From: an uncultured Clostridia bacterium | GTDB taxonomy: Bacteria > Bacillota > Clostridia > Christensenellales > Aristaeellaceae | Length of the DNA: 26,724 nt | Direction: 5' to 3' | Assembly (NCBI GenBank): GCA_934631055.1 | Contig: CAKTXP010000014.1 | Span: 1-26,724 of the forward strand | Shown: in pieces, positions 20,558-26,724 of the stretch | How the letters are laid out: each line of letters opens with the position of its first letter | How positions within the stretch are numbered: the stretch's first letter is position 1 | Notes under the pieces: model-generated | Databases searched by the model: none | What the model saw: only the letters and a program-made list of their open reading frames with translations | What the model was told of the DNA's origin: nothing | Translations under genes and position numbers: made by a program

Positions 20558-21655
20558 TTAAACGTTAAACCGGAACAGCGTCACGTCGCCGTCCTGCATC
20601 ACATAGTCCTTGCCCTCGCTGCGGACAAGTCCCTTTTCCTTGCAGGCGGTCATGCTGCCGTTCGCCTTCAAATCGTTGAAGGAAACGATCTCGGCGCGAA
20701 TGAAGCCGCGCTCAAAGTCGCTGTGAATCTTGCCAGCCGCCTGCGGCGCTTTCGTGCCCTTGCGGATGGTCCATGCGCGGCACTCGTCTGCGCCAGCGGT
20801 CAGGAAGGAAATCAGTCCCAGCAGATCGTAGCACTCGGCGATCAGGCGGTCCAGACCGCTCTTGCCGATGCCCAGCTCTTCCAGGAACATGTTCTTCTCT
20901 TCGTCGTCCATCTGCGCGATATCCTCTTCGATCTTCGCGGAGATGACCAGAACTTTGGCGTTCTCGCTTGCCGCAATCGCCTTGACGTCCGTCACGCCCG
21001 GAATGCTGTCCTCGTCTTTGCCGAGGTCGTCTTCCTTGATGTTGCAGGCGTAGATGACCGGCTTGGTCGTCAGCAGAAACCACTCGCGCGCGATATCGCG
21101 CTCCTTGTCGGTCATCGGGCAGGTGCGCGCAGGCTGGAGGTTATCCAGATGAGCCAGCAGCTTTTCGCCCAGCGCCGCTTCGTCGGCATAGCGCTTTTCG
21201 CCGCTCTTGAGCATCTTCACGGCGCGCTCGGCGCGCTTGGCGACCGTCTCGCGGTCGGCGGCAATGAGTTCAAGGTTGATAGTCTCGATATCATGCTGCG
21301 GGTTCAGGCTGTCCGCATGGCGGATGATATCCGGATCCTCAAAGCAGCGGACGACATGCACGATAGCTTCGCACTCGCGGATATGGGAGAGGAACTTGTT
21401 GCCCAGACCCTCGCCGTGGCTCGCGCCCTTGACCAGACCCGCGATATCGACGAATTCGATGACCGCCGGGGTGGTCTTTTTGGGGTGATACATCTCGGAA
21501 AGCTCGTTCAGCCGCTCGTCCGGCACGGCAACGACGCCGGTGTTCGGCTCGATGGTGCAGAAAGGATAGTTGGCGGCTTCCGCGCCCGCCTTCGTGATTG
21601 CGTTAAACAGAGTGGACTTGCCGACGTTCGGCAGTCCGACTACGCCCAGTTTCAT
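20558..21655 (-). CDS. ychF: Ribosome-associated ATPase YchF
   Basis: 365 residues, the family's normal length. The P-loop is GLPNVGKS (7-14), followed by FVDIAGLVKGASHGEGLGNKFL. The base-specificity motif is NIKE rather than NKxD, the change that makes YchF prefer ATP over GTP. A helical coiled region sits in the middle (ETVAKRAERAVKMLKSGEKRY), and a TGS domain ends the protein (GADECRAWTIRKGTKAPQAAGKIHSDFERGFI). AAGGAG lies about 9 bases before the start. It is a conserved housekeeping protein binding ribosomes and linked to stress control. It stands alone with its own promoter. Confidence 0.96.
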   Translation of the reverse strand: MKLGVVGLPNVGKSTLFNAITKAGAEAANYPFCTIEPNTGVVAVPDERLNELSEMYHPKKTTPAVIEFVDIAGLVKGASHGEGLGNKFLSHIRECEAIVHVVRCFEDPDIIRHADSLNPQHDIETINLELIAADRETVAKRAERAVKMLKSGEKRYADEAALGEKLLAHLDNLQPARTCPMTDKERDIAREWFLLTTKPVIYACNIKEDDLGKDEDSIPGVTDVKAIAASENAKVLVISAKIEEDIAQMDDEEKNMFLEELGIGKSGLDRLIAECYDLLGLISFLTAGADECRAWTIRKGTKAPQAAGKIHSDFERGFIRAEIVSFNDLKANGSMTACKEKGLVRSEGKDYVMQDGDVTLFRFNV

Positions 21656-21725
21656 ATCGCATTTCTCCTTGCTTGAGCACGCCGCATTTCTGCGTGTGTA
21701 AAATCATTGAACGCATAGCGTACTG

Positions 21726-21754
21726 ATTATATCACAGCTTCGGCGATTTCTCAA
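21726..21754 (-). promoter_or_regulatory. Promoter of ychF
   Basis: On the minus strand, TTGAGA (21749-21754), a 17-base spacer and TATAAT (21726-21731). The start point near 21719 gives a leader of about 60 bases. Confidence 0.8.
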
Positions 21755-21793
21755 GGCGGGGACAGCGTTTCCGTGTTGATTTTCGGGATGCGC

Positions 21794-21824
21794 AAAAAAG
21801 AGCTGCCGTTGCGTTGGCAGCTCT
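21794..21824 (-). terminator. Minus-strand terminator upstream of ychF
   Basis: AGAGCTGCC (21799-21807) pairs with GGCAGCTCT (21816-21824), followed on the minus strand by a run of T (21794-21799). It could end transcripts from the DUF1540 gene 340 bases away, preventing readthrough into ychF. Confidence 0.7.
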
Positions 21825-21853
21825 CAGCTTGTTGACATAAGCAAACTTGGCTT

Positions 21854-21936
21854 GAATAGCAAAATTAAGAAATTCAGCTATTCTTTCATTTGCGGAAAGG
21901 GCTATTCTCCCCCTTCGTGGGGGAGAATAGCTTTTT
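21854..21936 (+). terminator. Orphan plus-strand terminator with a competing hairpin
   Basis: GCTATTCTCCCCC (21901-21913) pairs perfectly with 21919-21931 and is followed by five T (21932-21936). Just upstream, GAATAGC (21854-21860) and GCTATTC (21877-21883) form a second hairpin from the same heptamer, so the arms can swap partners as in an attenuator. No plus-strand gene precedes it; a TTGACA (21832-21837) has only a poor -10 behind it. The role is unknown. Confidence 0.55.
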
Positions 21937-22003
21937 GTCTACTGTCAGAGAAACGCGCTGCTCCCTGACAGATCCGCGATGCTTTGCGAAGGATGGGGCA
22001 GAT

Positions 22004-22086
22004 GATCCGGGAAACGCGAGCGTTTCTGATGATTTCTGATTTCCATCGCGCTGAATCCCGCACAGCGGGCGCGTGACGCCAATCCC
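22004..22086. repeat. Intergenic element also found inside the repeat at 9500
   Basis: GATCCGGGAAACG, then AGCGTTTCT, GATTTCTGATTTCC, GCTGAATCCCGCACAGCGGG and CCAATCCC match 9521-9614 in order and spacing with scattered differences. It holds a GAAACG/CGTTTC hairpin and a CCCGC/GCGGG hairpin. A GC-rich imperfect hairpin region continues to about 22150. I see no gene between 21937 and 22161. Confidence 0.6.
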
Positions 22087-22161
22087 AATAATCTAGCTGA
22101 GGGATTTCGTTCCTCAGATGCCCATCTCCGCTTGGCGCTTACGGCTCGGTTTTATGCGGCG

Positions 22162-22323
22162 TTACTTGCAGCCGCACTCATACGAGCCGCACATGCTCTC
22201 GTCGCTCTTGCCGGAATGACAGTTGCAGTTGGCGCAGACGTTGATCGCGTTCAGGTCACAGCCGTTCTGCGCGTTGTGATGACGGCAGGAAGAAACGGAA
22301 CAATGGATGGTCTGATTTTTCAT
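22162..22323 (-). CDS. DUF1540 small cysteine-rich protein
   Basis: 53 residues from the ATG at 22321-22323, chosen because GGAGG lies about 8 bases upstream; a longer in-frame start has no such site. Nine cysteines (8, 13, 22, 30, 33, 35, 45, 50, 52) are present. The pattern IHCSVSSCRHHNAQNGCDLNAINV matches the DUF1540 domain, found mainly in Clostridia and presumed to bind a metal. Function is unknown; some relatives are linked to sporulation or stress. The gene is divergent from the exported protein at 22539. Confidence 0.88.
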   Translation of the reverse strand: MKNQTIHCSVSSCRHHNAQNGCDLNAINVCANCNCHSGKSDESMCGSYECGCK

Positions 22324-22402
22324 AAAAAGTCCCTCCGATTTCTGATAATTTGAGCATGTTTGCTCGCAGAGTAGTTTGCAACGTGAAAAGAAAAATATAC
22401 GC

Positions 22403-22431
22403 TTGCGGAAAAAGAAGATCTGTGCTATAAT
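22403..22431 (+). promoter_or_regulatory. Promoter of the exported flavin-binding protein
   Basis: TTGCGG (22403-22408), a 17-base spacer and an extended -10 (TGCTATAAT, 22423-22431). Transcription should start near 22438, inside the palindrome at 22436-22455. Confidence 0.82.
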
Positions 22432-22435
22432 TCGC

Positions 22436-22455
22436 TCTAGTATATTTGTACTAGA
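22436..22455. promoter_or_regulatory. Palindrome at the transcription start (possible operator)
   Basis: TCTAGTA (22436-22442) and TACTAGA (22449-22455) form a perfect inverted repeat around TATTTG, just after the -10 box. It could be an operator, perhaps for the TetR regulator encoded convergently downstream, or a 5' stabilising hairpin. I did not find a copy in front of the TetR gene itself, which weakens the first idea. Confidence 0.4.
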
Positions 22456-22538
22456 AATGGGCGGCGTGAAGAAGTCAATTTTTGACACGAGTATGTCCAG
22501 TACAGATGAACGGAATCAAAAAAAGGAGTGCATAAGCG

Positions 22539-23273
22539 ATGAAAAAGACGGTATTTGCAGCAGCATTGGCATTGGCGATCACCGCGTCCGGCGCGGCGCT
22601 GGCGGAGCAGGGCGTGGCTTACGGCGTGTATCATCAGGCAGGCGAACATCCGGACAGCCTGATCCGCGTGACGATGGATTGTGATGGAGAGCTTGTGACC
22701 GGCGCGCAGATCGATGAAAAGCTGATCCCGTACACTGCCAGCGGCACGGAAGGCTGGGGCGAACTGGATGAGGATACGGCTACGAAGCTCGGCGATGCCG
22801 TGCTGGAAGTGAATGGCAAGAAGTATCCGGCATCCTTTGAGCTGGGCGGCGTGGTATTCACGGGCGCGGCAAGCGAGGAGGGGCTTGTTTATACCGGCGA
22901 TGTCAACGGCGAGACGGTCGACCTGATGGACTATATCTGCACCGACGAGGGCGGCGCATGGTATTACGACAGCGCGGTTGCGAAGCTGCTGGACGCGCAG
23001 GGCAACGAAGCGGCGGAGATCGAGATCGGAACGAAGGCCTCTATTCAGCATGGCGTGGCATTCTGGCCGAGCGAGATCACCTTCCCGGGCAACATCGAGC
23101 GCATTGAAAACTATCTGACCGAAAACGGCGTCAACTATACCGAGGATCAGATCGTCAAGGGCGAAGACGGTGCGTGGGAAGTTGCGGACGTGACCACCGG
23201 CGCGACGCTGGAAGGCATGAAGAATTACCTCCTGATCGCCCAGCAGGCGTATGAGAAGGCTCAGGCGAAATAA
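22539..23273 (+). CDS. Exported FMN-binding-like protein with flavinylation motif
   Basis: 244 residues with strong AAAAGGAG upstream. The first 22 residues are a Sec signal peptide (KK, hydrophobic core, ALA|EQ cleavage); there is no lipobox cysteine. The mature part starts with a DSLIRVTMDCDGELVTGAQIDEKLIPY pattern resembling FMN-binding and PplA-like modules. Near the end, D217-V-T-T-G-A-T223 fits the DxxTGAT motif in which ApbE attaches FMN to the last threonine, followed by the amphipathic helix MKNYLLIAQQAYEKA usual in these modules. It is thus probably a secreted flavoprotein for electron transfer. No ApbE gene is visible here. Confidence in export is high, in flavin attachment moderate. 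Confidence 0.72.
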   Translation: MKKTVFAAALALAITASGAALAEQGVAYGVYHQAGEHPDSLIRVTMDCDGELVTGAQIDEKLIPYTASGTEGWGELDEDTATKLGDAVLEVNGKKYPASFELGGVVFTGAASEEGLVYTGDVNGETVDLMDYICTDEGGAWYYDSAVAKLLDAQGNEAAEIEIGTKASIQHGVAFWPSEITFPGNIERIENYLTENGVNYTEDQIVKGEDGAWEVADVTTGATLEGMKNYLLIAQQAYEKAQAK

Positions 23274-23320
23274 GCGCTATCGGCGTGATTCCGCTATCGA
23301 AAGAACCGATCGAACTTTAT

Positions 23321-23370
23321 AAAAAGACTGCTGTCTCTCGGAATTAGAGCGAGGGACAGCAGTCTTTTTT
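23321..23370. terminator. Shared bidirectional terminator overlapping the TetR coding end
   Basis: AAAAAGACTGCTGTC (23321-23335) pairs with GACAGCAGTCTTTTT (23355-23369), with CTCG/CGAG pairing inside after a one-base mismatch. It ends transcription from both convergent genes. The TetR stop codon (23344-23346) lies in the loop, and its last eight codons form the right arm. Confidence 0.88.
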
Positions 23371-23949
23371 CAGTTGTTCGTAAGCGTCTTGTCCGGCTGG
23401 CGTAAAGTATGGAAAGAACACGACAAAATGCGCATGGAGGAATTCTTCGGCGCTCATGACGGATCCGGCGCCCGGACGGAGCGTCTGCTTTAGCCATGTG
23501 ATATGGGACATAAGCAGAAGGGTCAGAAGGGTCTCCCGCGTCTGCGTATCAAAAGAGGGAAGGAAGATGCCGTCGGCGGTGAGGGTCGTCAGCGCATCGG
23601 ATAGGAGCGCACGCAAGGGCTGATAATGGTAGATATGGCGCTCGTCGTGAGCAAAATCGTCGTCCAGAAAGAAGAAAGCGTTACGCGTGAGCGTATCGAG
23701 CATCTGACTGAGTAGATGATATAATCCGGCGAGTGTCGTGATCTTGCCGCAAGCTGCATTGCGCTGGAAGCTCTCGTTCATTAGAGTATCGACGATATCC
23801 TGCTTTTTAGGAAAATGGTAGGTCAGATTGCCAACGCTGATGGAGAGAGAATCCGCGATCATACGCATGGTTACGCTGCGATAGCCTCGTTCGTTAAAAA
23901 GCGCCAGCGACGCGGTGAGAATACGTTCTTTTGTTGAAATAGTGGACAT
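23344..23949 (-). CDS. TetR/AcrR-family transcriptional regulator
   Basis: 201 residues. The N-terminal helix-turn-helix is clear: TKERILTASLALFNERGY, then SVTMRMIADSLSISVGNLTYHFPKKQDIVDTLM, ending in the YHF motif common to the family. The C-terminal ligand domain (about 60-201) is helical and unrelated in sequence to named members. AAGGAG precedes the start. It lies head-to-head with the aldo/keto reductase gene, with overlapping promoter regions, so that gene is its most likely target, together with itself. Alternatively it controls the convergent exported protein. The ligand is unknown. Confidence 0.92.
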   Translation of the reverse strand: MSTISTKERILTASLALFNERGYRSVTMRMIADSLSISVGNLTYHFPKKQDIVDTLMNESFQRNAACGKITTLAGLYHLLSQMLDTLTRNAFFFLDDDFAHDERHIYHYQPLRALLSDALTTLTADGIFLPSFDTQTRETLLTLLLMSHITWLKQTLRPGAGSVMSAEEFLHAHFVVFFPYFTPAGQDAYEQLKKDCCPSL

Positions 23950-23979
23950 GAAAAAGTCTCCTTAGAAGCAGATGGTTAA

Positions 23980-24008
23980 AGCATATCGCGTTTGTTTCAT
24001 TTTTTCAA
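23980..24008 (-). promoter_or_regulatory. Promoter of the TetR gene
   Basis: On the minus strand, TTGAAA (24003-24008), 17 bases, TATGCT (23980-23985). Its -35 lies only 13 bases from the -35 of the divergent reductase promoter, so one bound repressor could block both. Confidence 0.68.
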
Positions 24009-24021
24009 GACTGAATTTTCC

Positions 24022-24050
24022 TTGCCAACCCCTGCCAGAAACGATATAAT
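24022..24050 (+). promoter_or_regulatory. Promoter of the aldo/keto reductase gene
   Basis: TTGCCA (24022-24027), a 17-base spacer and TATAAT (24045-24050). Transcription should start near 24057, about 70 bases before the ATG. This supports the start at 24127 because an upstream in-frame start at 23992 would precede the promoter. Confidence 0.82.
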
Positions 24051-24126
24051 AAAGATGCCTGCTTTCAGAAATATCAGCGTCAAATGGATATTTCTTACGA
24101 TCAGGGGCAGAAACGGGAGTAAACAT

Positions 24127-25137
24127 ATGGAATATATCACTTTGGGAAAGACCGGGCTGCGCGTGTCCCGCATGGGTTTCGGCGGCATTCCGATTCAGAA
24201 GGTGGACGCGTCCGTCACGCATACGCTGATGGAGCGTCTTGCGCAGCGCGGCGTCAATTATATCGATACGGCGCGTGGATATACGGTCAGCGAGCAGTTT
24301 TTGGGCGAGGCGCTGGAAGGCGGTCTGCGCGAGAAATTTGTCATCGCGACGAAGTCCATGTCGCGCACGAAAGAAGCGATGGCGCGCGATATCGACATCA
24401 GCCTGAAAAACCTGCGCACGGACTATATCGACCTGTACCAGATCCACAATCCGTCCATGGCGGAGCTGGAACAGGTGCTTGCGCCCGGCGGTGCGCTGGA
24501 AGCGCTGATGGAAGCGAAGGCGGCGGGCAAGATCCGCCATCTGGGTCTGACGGCGCACATGGCGGCTGTGTTTGAGCGGGCGCTGGAGCTGGACTGGGTG
24601 GAGACGGTGATGTTCCCCTACAACATCGTGGAAACGCAGGGCGAAGCGCTGATGGAAAAGTGCCGCGAAAAGAACGTCGGCTTTATCTGCATGAAGCCGA
24701 TGGCGGGCGGCGCGCTGGAGGATGCGCGTCTGGCTCTGCGCTTTATCCGGCAGAACGAGAATGTGTCGGTGGTCATCCCCGGCATGTACGACGTTCGAGA
24801 GATCGACGAAAATCTGGCAGCTGTGGAGGATACCTCTGCGCTCACGTCGGATGAACTTGCGAAAATTGAAACCATCCGCAAGGAACTGGGGACGCAGTTC
24901 TGCCGCCGCTGCAACTACTGCCAGCCCTGCACGGCGGGCATATCCATCAGCGGCATATTCGTTCTGGAAGGCTATTTGCAGCGCTATGGCCTGGGAGACT
25001 GGGCAAAGAAGCGCTATGATGCGCTGGGCAAGAAGGCTGGCGACTGCGTAGGCTGCGGCGCATGCGAAAAGCGCTGTCCGTATCAGCTGCCGATCCGCCA
25101 GATGCTTGCGCGCTGCAAGCAGGAATTCGGCGCTTGA
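24127..25137 (+). CDS. Aldo/keto reductase with C-terminal ferredoxin domain
   Basis: 336 residues from ATG 24127 (GGGAG upstream). The barrel begins EYITLGKTGLRVSRMGFGG. The catalytic tetrad is Asp47 and Tyr52 (YIDTARGY), Lys76 (IATKS) and His107 (YQIHNPS). After the barrel, FCRRCNYCQPC gives four closely spaced cysteines, and CVGCGACEKRCPYQLP is a [4Fe-4S] ferredoxin motif. Such fused proteins are common in anaerobes and may couple carbonyl reduction to ferredoxin instead of, or beside, NAD(P)H. The gene is followed at 128 bases by the hydrogenase-like gene, suggesting a shared redox role, and is divergent from the TetR regulator that probably controls it. Confidence 0.92.
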   Translation: MEYITLGKTGLRVSRMGFGGIPIQKVDASVTHTLMERLAQRGVNYIDTARGYTVSEQFLGEALEGGLREKFVIATKSMSRTKEAMARDIDISLKNLRTDYIDLYQIHNPSMAELEQVLAPGGALEALMEAKAAGKIRHLGLTAHMAAVFERALELDWVETVMFPYNIVETQGEALMEKCREKNVGFICMKPMAGGALEDARLALRFIRQNENVSVVIPGMYDVREIDENLAAVEDTSALTSDELAKIETIRKELGTQFCRRCNYCQPCTAGISISGIFVLEGYLQRYGLGDWAKKRYDALGKKAGDCVGCGACEKRCPYQLPIRQMLARCKQEFGA

Positions 25138-25200
25138 GCAGCCGGATAGGCGATCAAATTGCGAACAAGATCCGAACCGGTCGGGTCATTATACATAATT

Positions 25201-25239
25201 AAACTGCCGCTTCGCGTCCAATTTCGGAAGCGGCGGTTT
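25201..25239 (+). promoter_or_regulatory. Leader hairpin between reductase and hydrogenase genes
   Basis: AAACTGCCGCTTC (25201-25213) pairs with GAAGCGGCGGTTT (25227-25239), with one G-U wobble. The 13-base loop starts GCGTCCA. The following T-run is poor, so it may be a weak terminator, a processing site or a regulatory hairpin before the ribosome binding site GGGAGG at 25253-25258. The loop is complementary to the loops of the small RNA at 533-749. Confidence 0.6.
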
Positions 25240-25264
25240 ATAGAGTGATTCAGGGAGGAATATC

Positions 25265-26724
25265 ATGATCGAGCGTATTGACAGTAAGCGTCAGGTGTTG
25301 ACCTATGTCGCCAAGTATTGCTTTGAAGGCACGCTGGATGAACATAAGGATCATATCCCGCTGGAGCTTGTTCCGCACGGCAGTCAGGCGACGCAGCGCT
25401 GCTGTGTTTACCGCGAGCGCGAGGTGCTGCGCAACCGCGTGGACTGGGCATGCGGACGGGCATCCGTATATGACGGACAGGAGTACACCCGCACATATGA
25501 GCCGGTTGCCGTCATGAACAGCGCGTGCGAAGGCTGTCCGCTCCAGCGCTATACCGTCACCAGCAACTGCCAGCACTGCATGGCGCAGCGCTGCATGCAG
25601 GCATGCCGCTTCGGCGCGATCACCATGACCCATCAGGGCGCCATCATCGATCCGGATAAGTGCCGCGAGTGCGGCATGTGCGCGCAGGCATGCCCGTATA
25701 ACGCTATCGCCGATGCGCGCCGCCCCTGCGTGCGCTCCTGTCCAGTGGACGCCATCTCGGTCGATAAGAAGAACCGCCGCGCGTCCATCGATTATTCCAA
25801 GTGCATCTCCTGCGGCAACTGCACCGTGGCATGCCCGTTCTCCGCGATCTCCGATGTATCCATGATTACGGATGTCATCAACGCGATCCGCGACGAGAGC
25901 AGGGAGGTCTACGCCTGCTTTGCGCCGTCCATCGAAGGTCAGTTCGGCGGCGTCAGCGTCGGCGAAATGATCAAAGCGCTGCATCAGCTCGGTTTTACGG
26001 ACGCGATGGAGGTCTCCCTCGGCGCGGACGCGACGGCATATTACGAAGCGCAGGAAGCGAAGGAAGTCGCCCGCGAAGGCGGTCATATGACGACGAGCTG
26101 CTGTCCGGCGTTCTACAACATGGTCGCCAAGCATTATCCGATGCTGCTGGACAAGGTGAGCCATACGGTCTCCCCGATGGTCGCGACGGCGCGGTTCATC
26201 AAGAAACAGCATCCGGACGCGGTCGTCGTCTTTATTGGACCGTGCATCGCCAAAAAGAGCGAGGTCAAGCGCTATAAGGAAGCGGGTTCGGTCGGCGCGG
26301 ATTATGCGCTGACGTTTGAAGAGCTTTACGCGATGTTCGCCGCCAAGAACGTGGATCCGGAAGCGATGGCGGCGACCGGCGTGCAGCAGGGCAGCAAATA
26401 CGGCAAGAATTTCGCGACGTCGGGCGGCGTATCTGCGGCGGTTCAGGAAGTGCTGGCGGAAGAGAAATTCGAGCTGCCAGTCAGCTGTCTGAAGTGTTCC
26501 GGCGCGGCGGAATGCAAGAAGGCGCTGATGATGCTGCGCGTGGGCAAGCTGAACGAGACCATCATCGAGGGCATGGTCTGCGAGGGCGGCTGCATCAACG
26601 GCCCGGCGAAGATCACCGAGCCGCGCGAGAGCCTTGGCATGCGCAAGCAGCTGATGCTCAGCGTAGACGACCGCAATGTTGACGAAAACCTCAAAATGAA
26701 TGACTTTGTGGATATCGACATGAA
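25265..26724 (+). CDS. Monomeric [FeFe]-hydrogenase-like protein (3' truncated by window)
   Basis: 486 complete codons are visible, open at the window edge. GGGAGGAATATC precedes the ATG. Residues 85-190 hold many cluster-binding cysteines: CQHCX4CX3C at 102-114, CRECGMCAQACP at 133-144, CVRSCP at 155-160 and CISCGNCTVACP at 180-191, so at least three [4Fe-4S] clusters. The H-cluster domain follows with all three motifs: TSCCPAF (Cys279, Cys280), FIGPCIAKKSE (Cys327) and MVCEGGCINGPAK (Cys439, Cys443). The last motif differs from the CPGGCxNGGG of well-studied enzymes. It may reduce protons, oxidise hydrogen, or act as a sensor; I lean to a group B or similar cytoplasmic enzyme but cannot be sure. 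Maturases HydE, HydF and HydG are not in the window. Confidence 0.88.
   Translation, partial: MIERIDSKRQVLTYVAKYCFEGTLDEHKDHIPLELVPHGSQATQRCCVYREREVLRNRVDWACGRASVYDGQEYTRTYEPVAVMNSACEGCPLQRYTVTSNCQHCMAQRCMQACRFGAITMTHQGAIIDPDKCRECGMCAQACPYNAIADARRPCVRSCPVDAISVDKKNRRASIDYSKCISCGNCTVACPFSAISDVSMITDVINAIRDESREVYACFAPSIEGQFGGVSVGEMIKALHQLGFTDAMEVSLGADATAYYEAQEAKEVAREGGHMTTSCCPAFYNMVAKHYPMLLDKVSHTVSPMVATARFIKKQHPDAVVVFIGPCIAKKSEVKRYKEAGSVGADYALTFEELYAMFAAKNVDPEAMAATGVQQGSKYGKNFATSGGVSAAVQEVLAEEKFELPVSCLKCSGAAECKKALMMLRVGKLNETIIEGMVCEGGCINGPAKITEPRESLGMRKQLMLSVDDRNVDENLKMNDFVDIDM

Noticed and set aside
23992..24126. Upstream extension of the aldo/keto reductase
   Set aside because: It would start before the promoter; the family's N-terminus begins at 24127 with a ribosome binding site.
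25250..26212. 320-residue minus-strand open frame
   Set aside because: Shadow of the hydrogenase-like gene, which carries all three H-cluster motifs on the plus strand.

Overview
The window looks like chromosome from a strictly anaerobic clostridial Firmicute, probably gut-associated, with GC-rich coding DNA. The support is a Thermoanaerobacter/Clostridium-type secondary alcohol dehydrogenase, a DUF1540 peptide, an AgrC-like kinase with a LytTR regulator, an iron-sulfur [FeFe]-hydrogenase-like protein, GGAGG ribosome binding sites and several near-consensus sigma-A promoters. The genus cannot be named from the sequence alone.

Layout. 1-250: possible end of an unidentified gene, then the leader-distal end of a type I-E CRISPR array with a diverged last repeat. 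533-784: an unannotated small-RNA gene on the minus strand with a perfect promoter, a strong terminator and four hairpins whose 9-nt loops all carry GACGC in the same register; this is the strongest candidate for something undescribed. 944-2967: LytTR response regulator and AgrC-like kinase (minus). 3052-4110: zinc secondary alcohol dehydrogenase. 4308-4856: GtrA-like membrane protein. 5059-7467: family 3 glycoside hydrolase. 8072-20271: an exopolysaccharide locus on the plus strand. It holds a polyprenyl glycosylphosphotransferase with its own promoter, structured leader and terminator, then an eight-gene operon: glycosyltransferase, two Wzz-like membrane proteins (the second fused to a degenerate GGDEF domain), membrane metallophosphoesterase, Wzy-like polymerase/ligase, two glycosyltransferases and a radical SAM/SPASM-like protein. 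20558-21655: YchF. 22162-22323: DUF1540 peptide. 22539-23273: exported protein with a likely ApbE flavinylation site. 23344-23949: TetR regulator. 24127-25137: ferredoxin-fused aldo/keto reductase. 25265-end: [FeFe]-hydrogenase-like protein, cut by the window edge.

How the parts work together. The phosphotransferase loads the first sugar onto undecaprenyl phosphate, the three GT4 enzymes extend it, the Wzy-like protein polymerises or ligates it and the two Wzz-like proteins probably set chain length. No flippase and no tyrosine kinase/phosphatase module are present in the window, so export and control must involve genes elsewhere; the GGDEF-like domain is a candidate for cytoplasmic control. 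The reductase/hydrogenase pair and the flavin-linked exported protein point to anaerobic redox balance.

Intergenic DNA is unusually structured: two copies of a terminator-bearing repeat at 835-933 and 4164-4237, and a mosaic family of palindromic elements at 4870-5056, 9500-9797, 20367-20550 and 22004-22086, one of which appears to carry another nested inside it. No tRNA or rRNA gene was seen.
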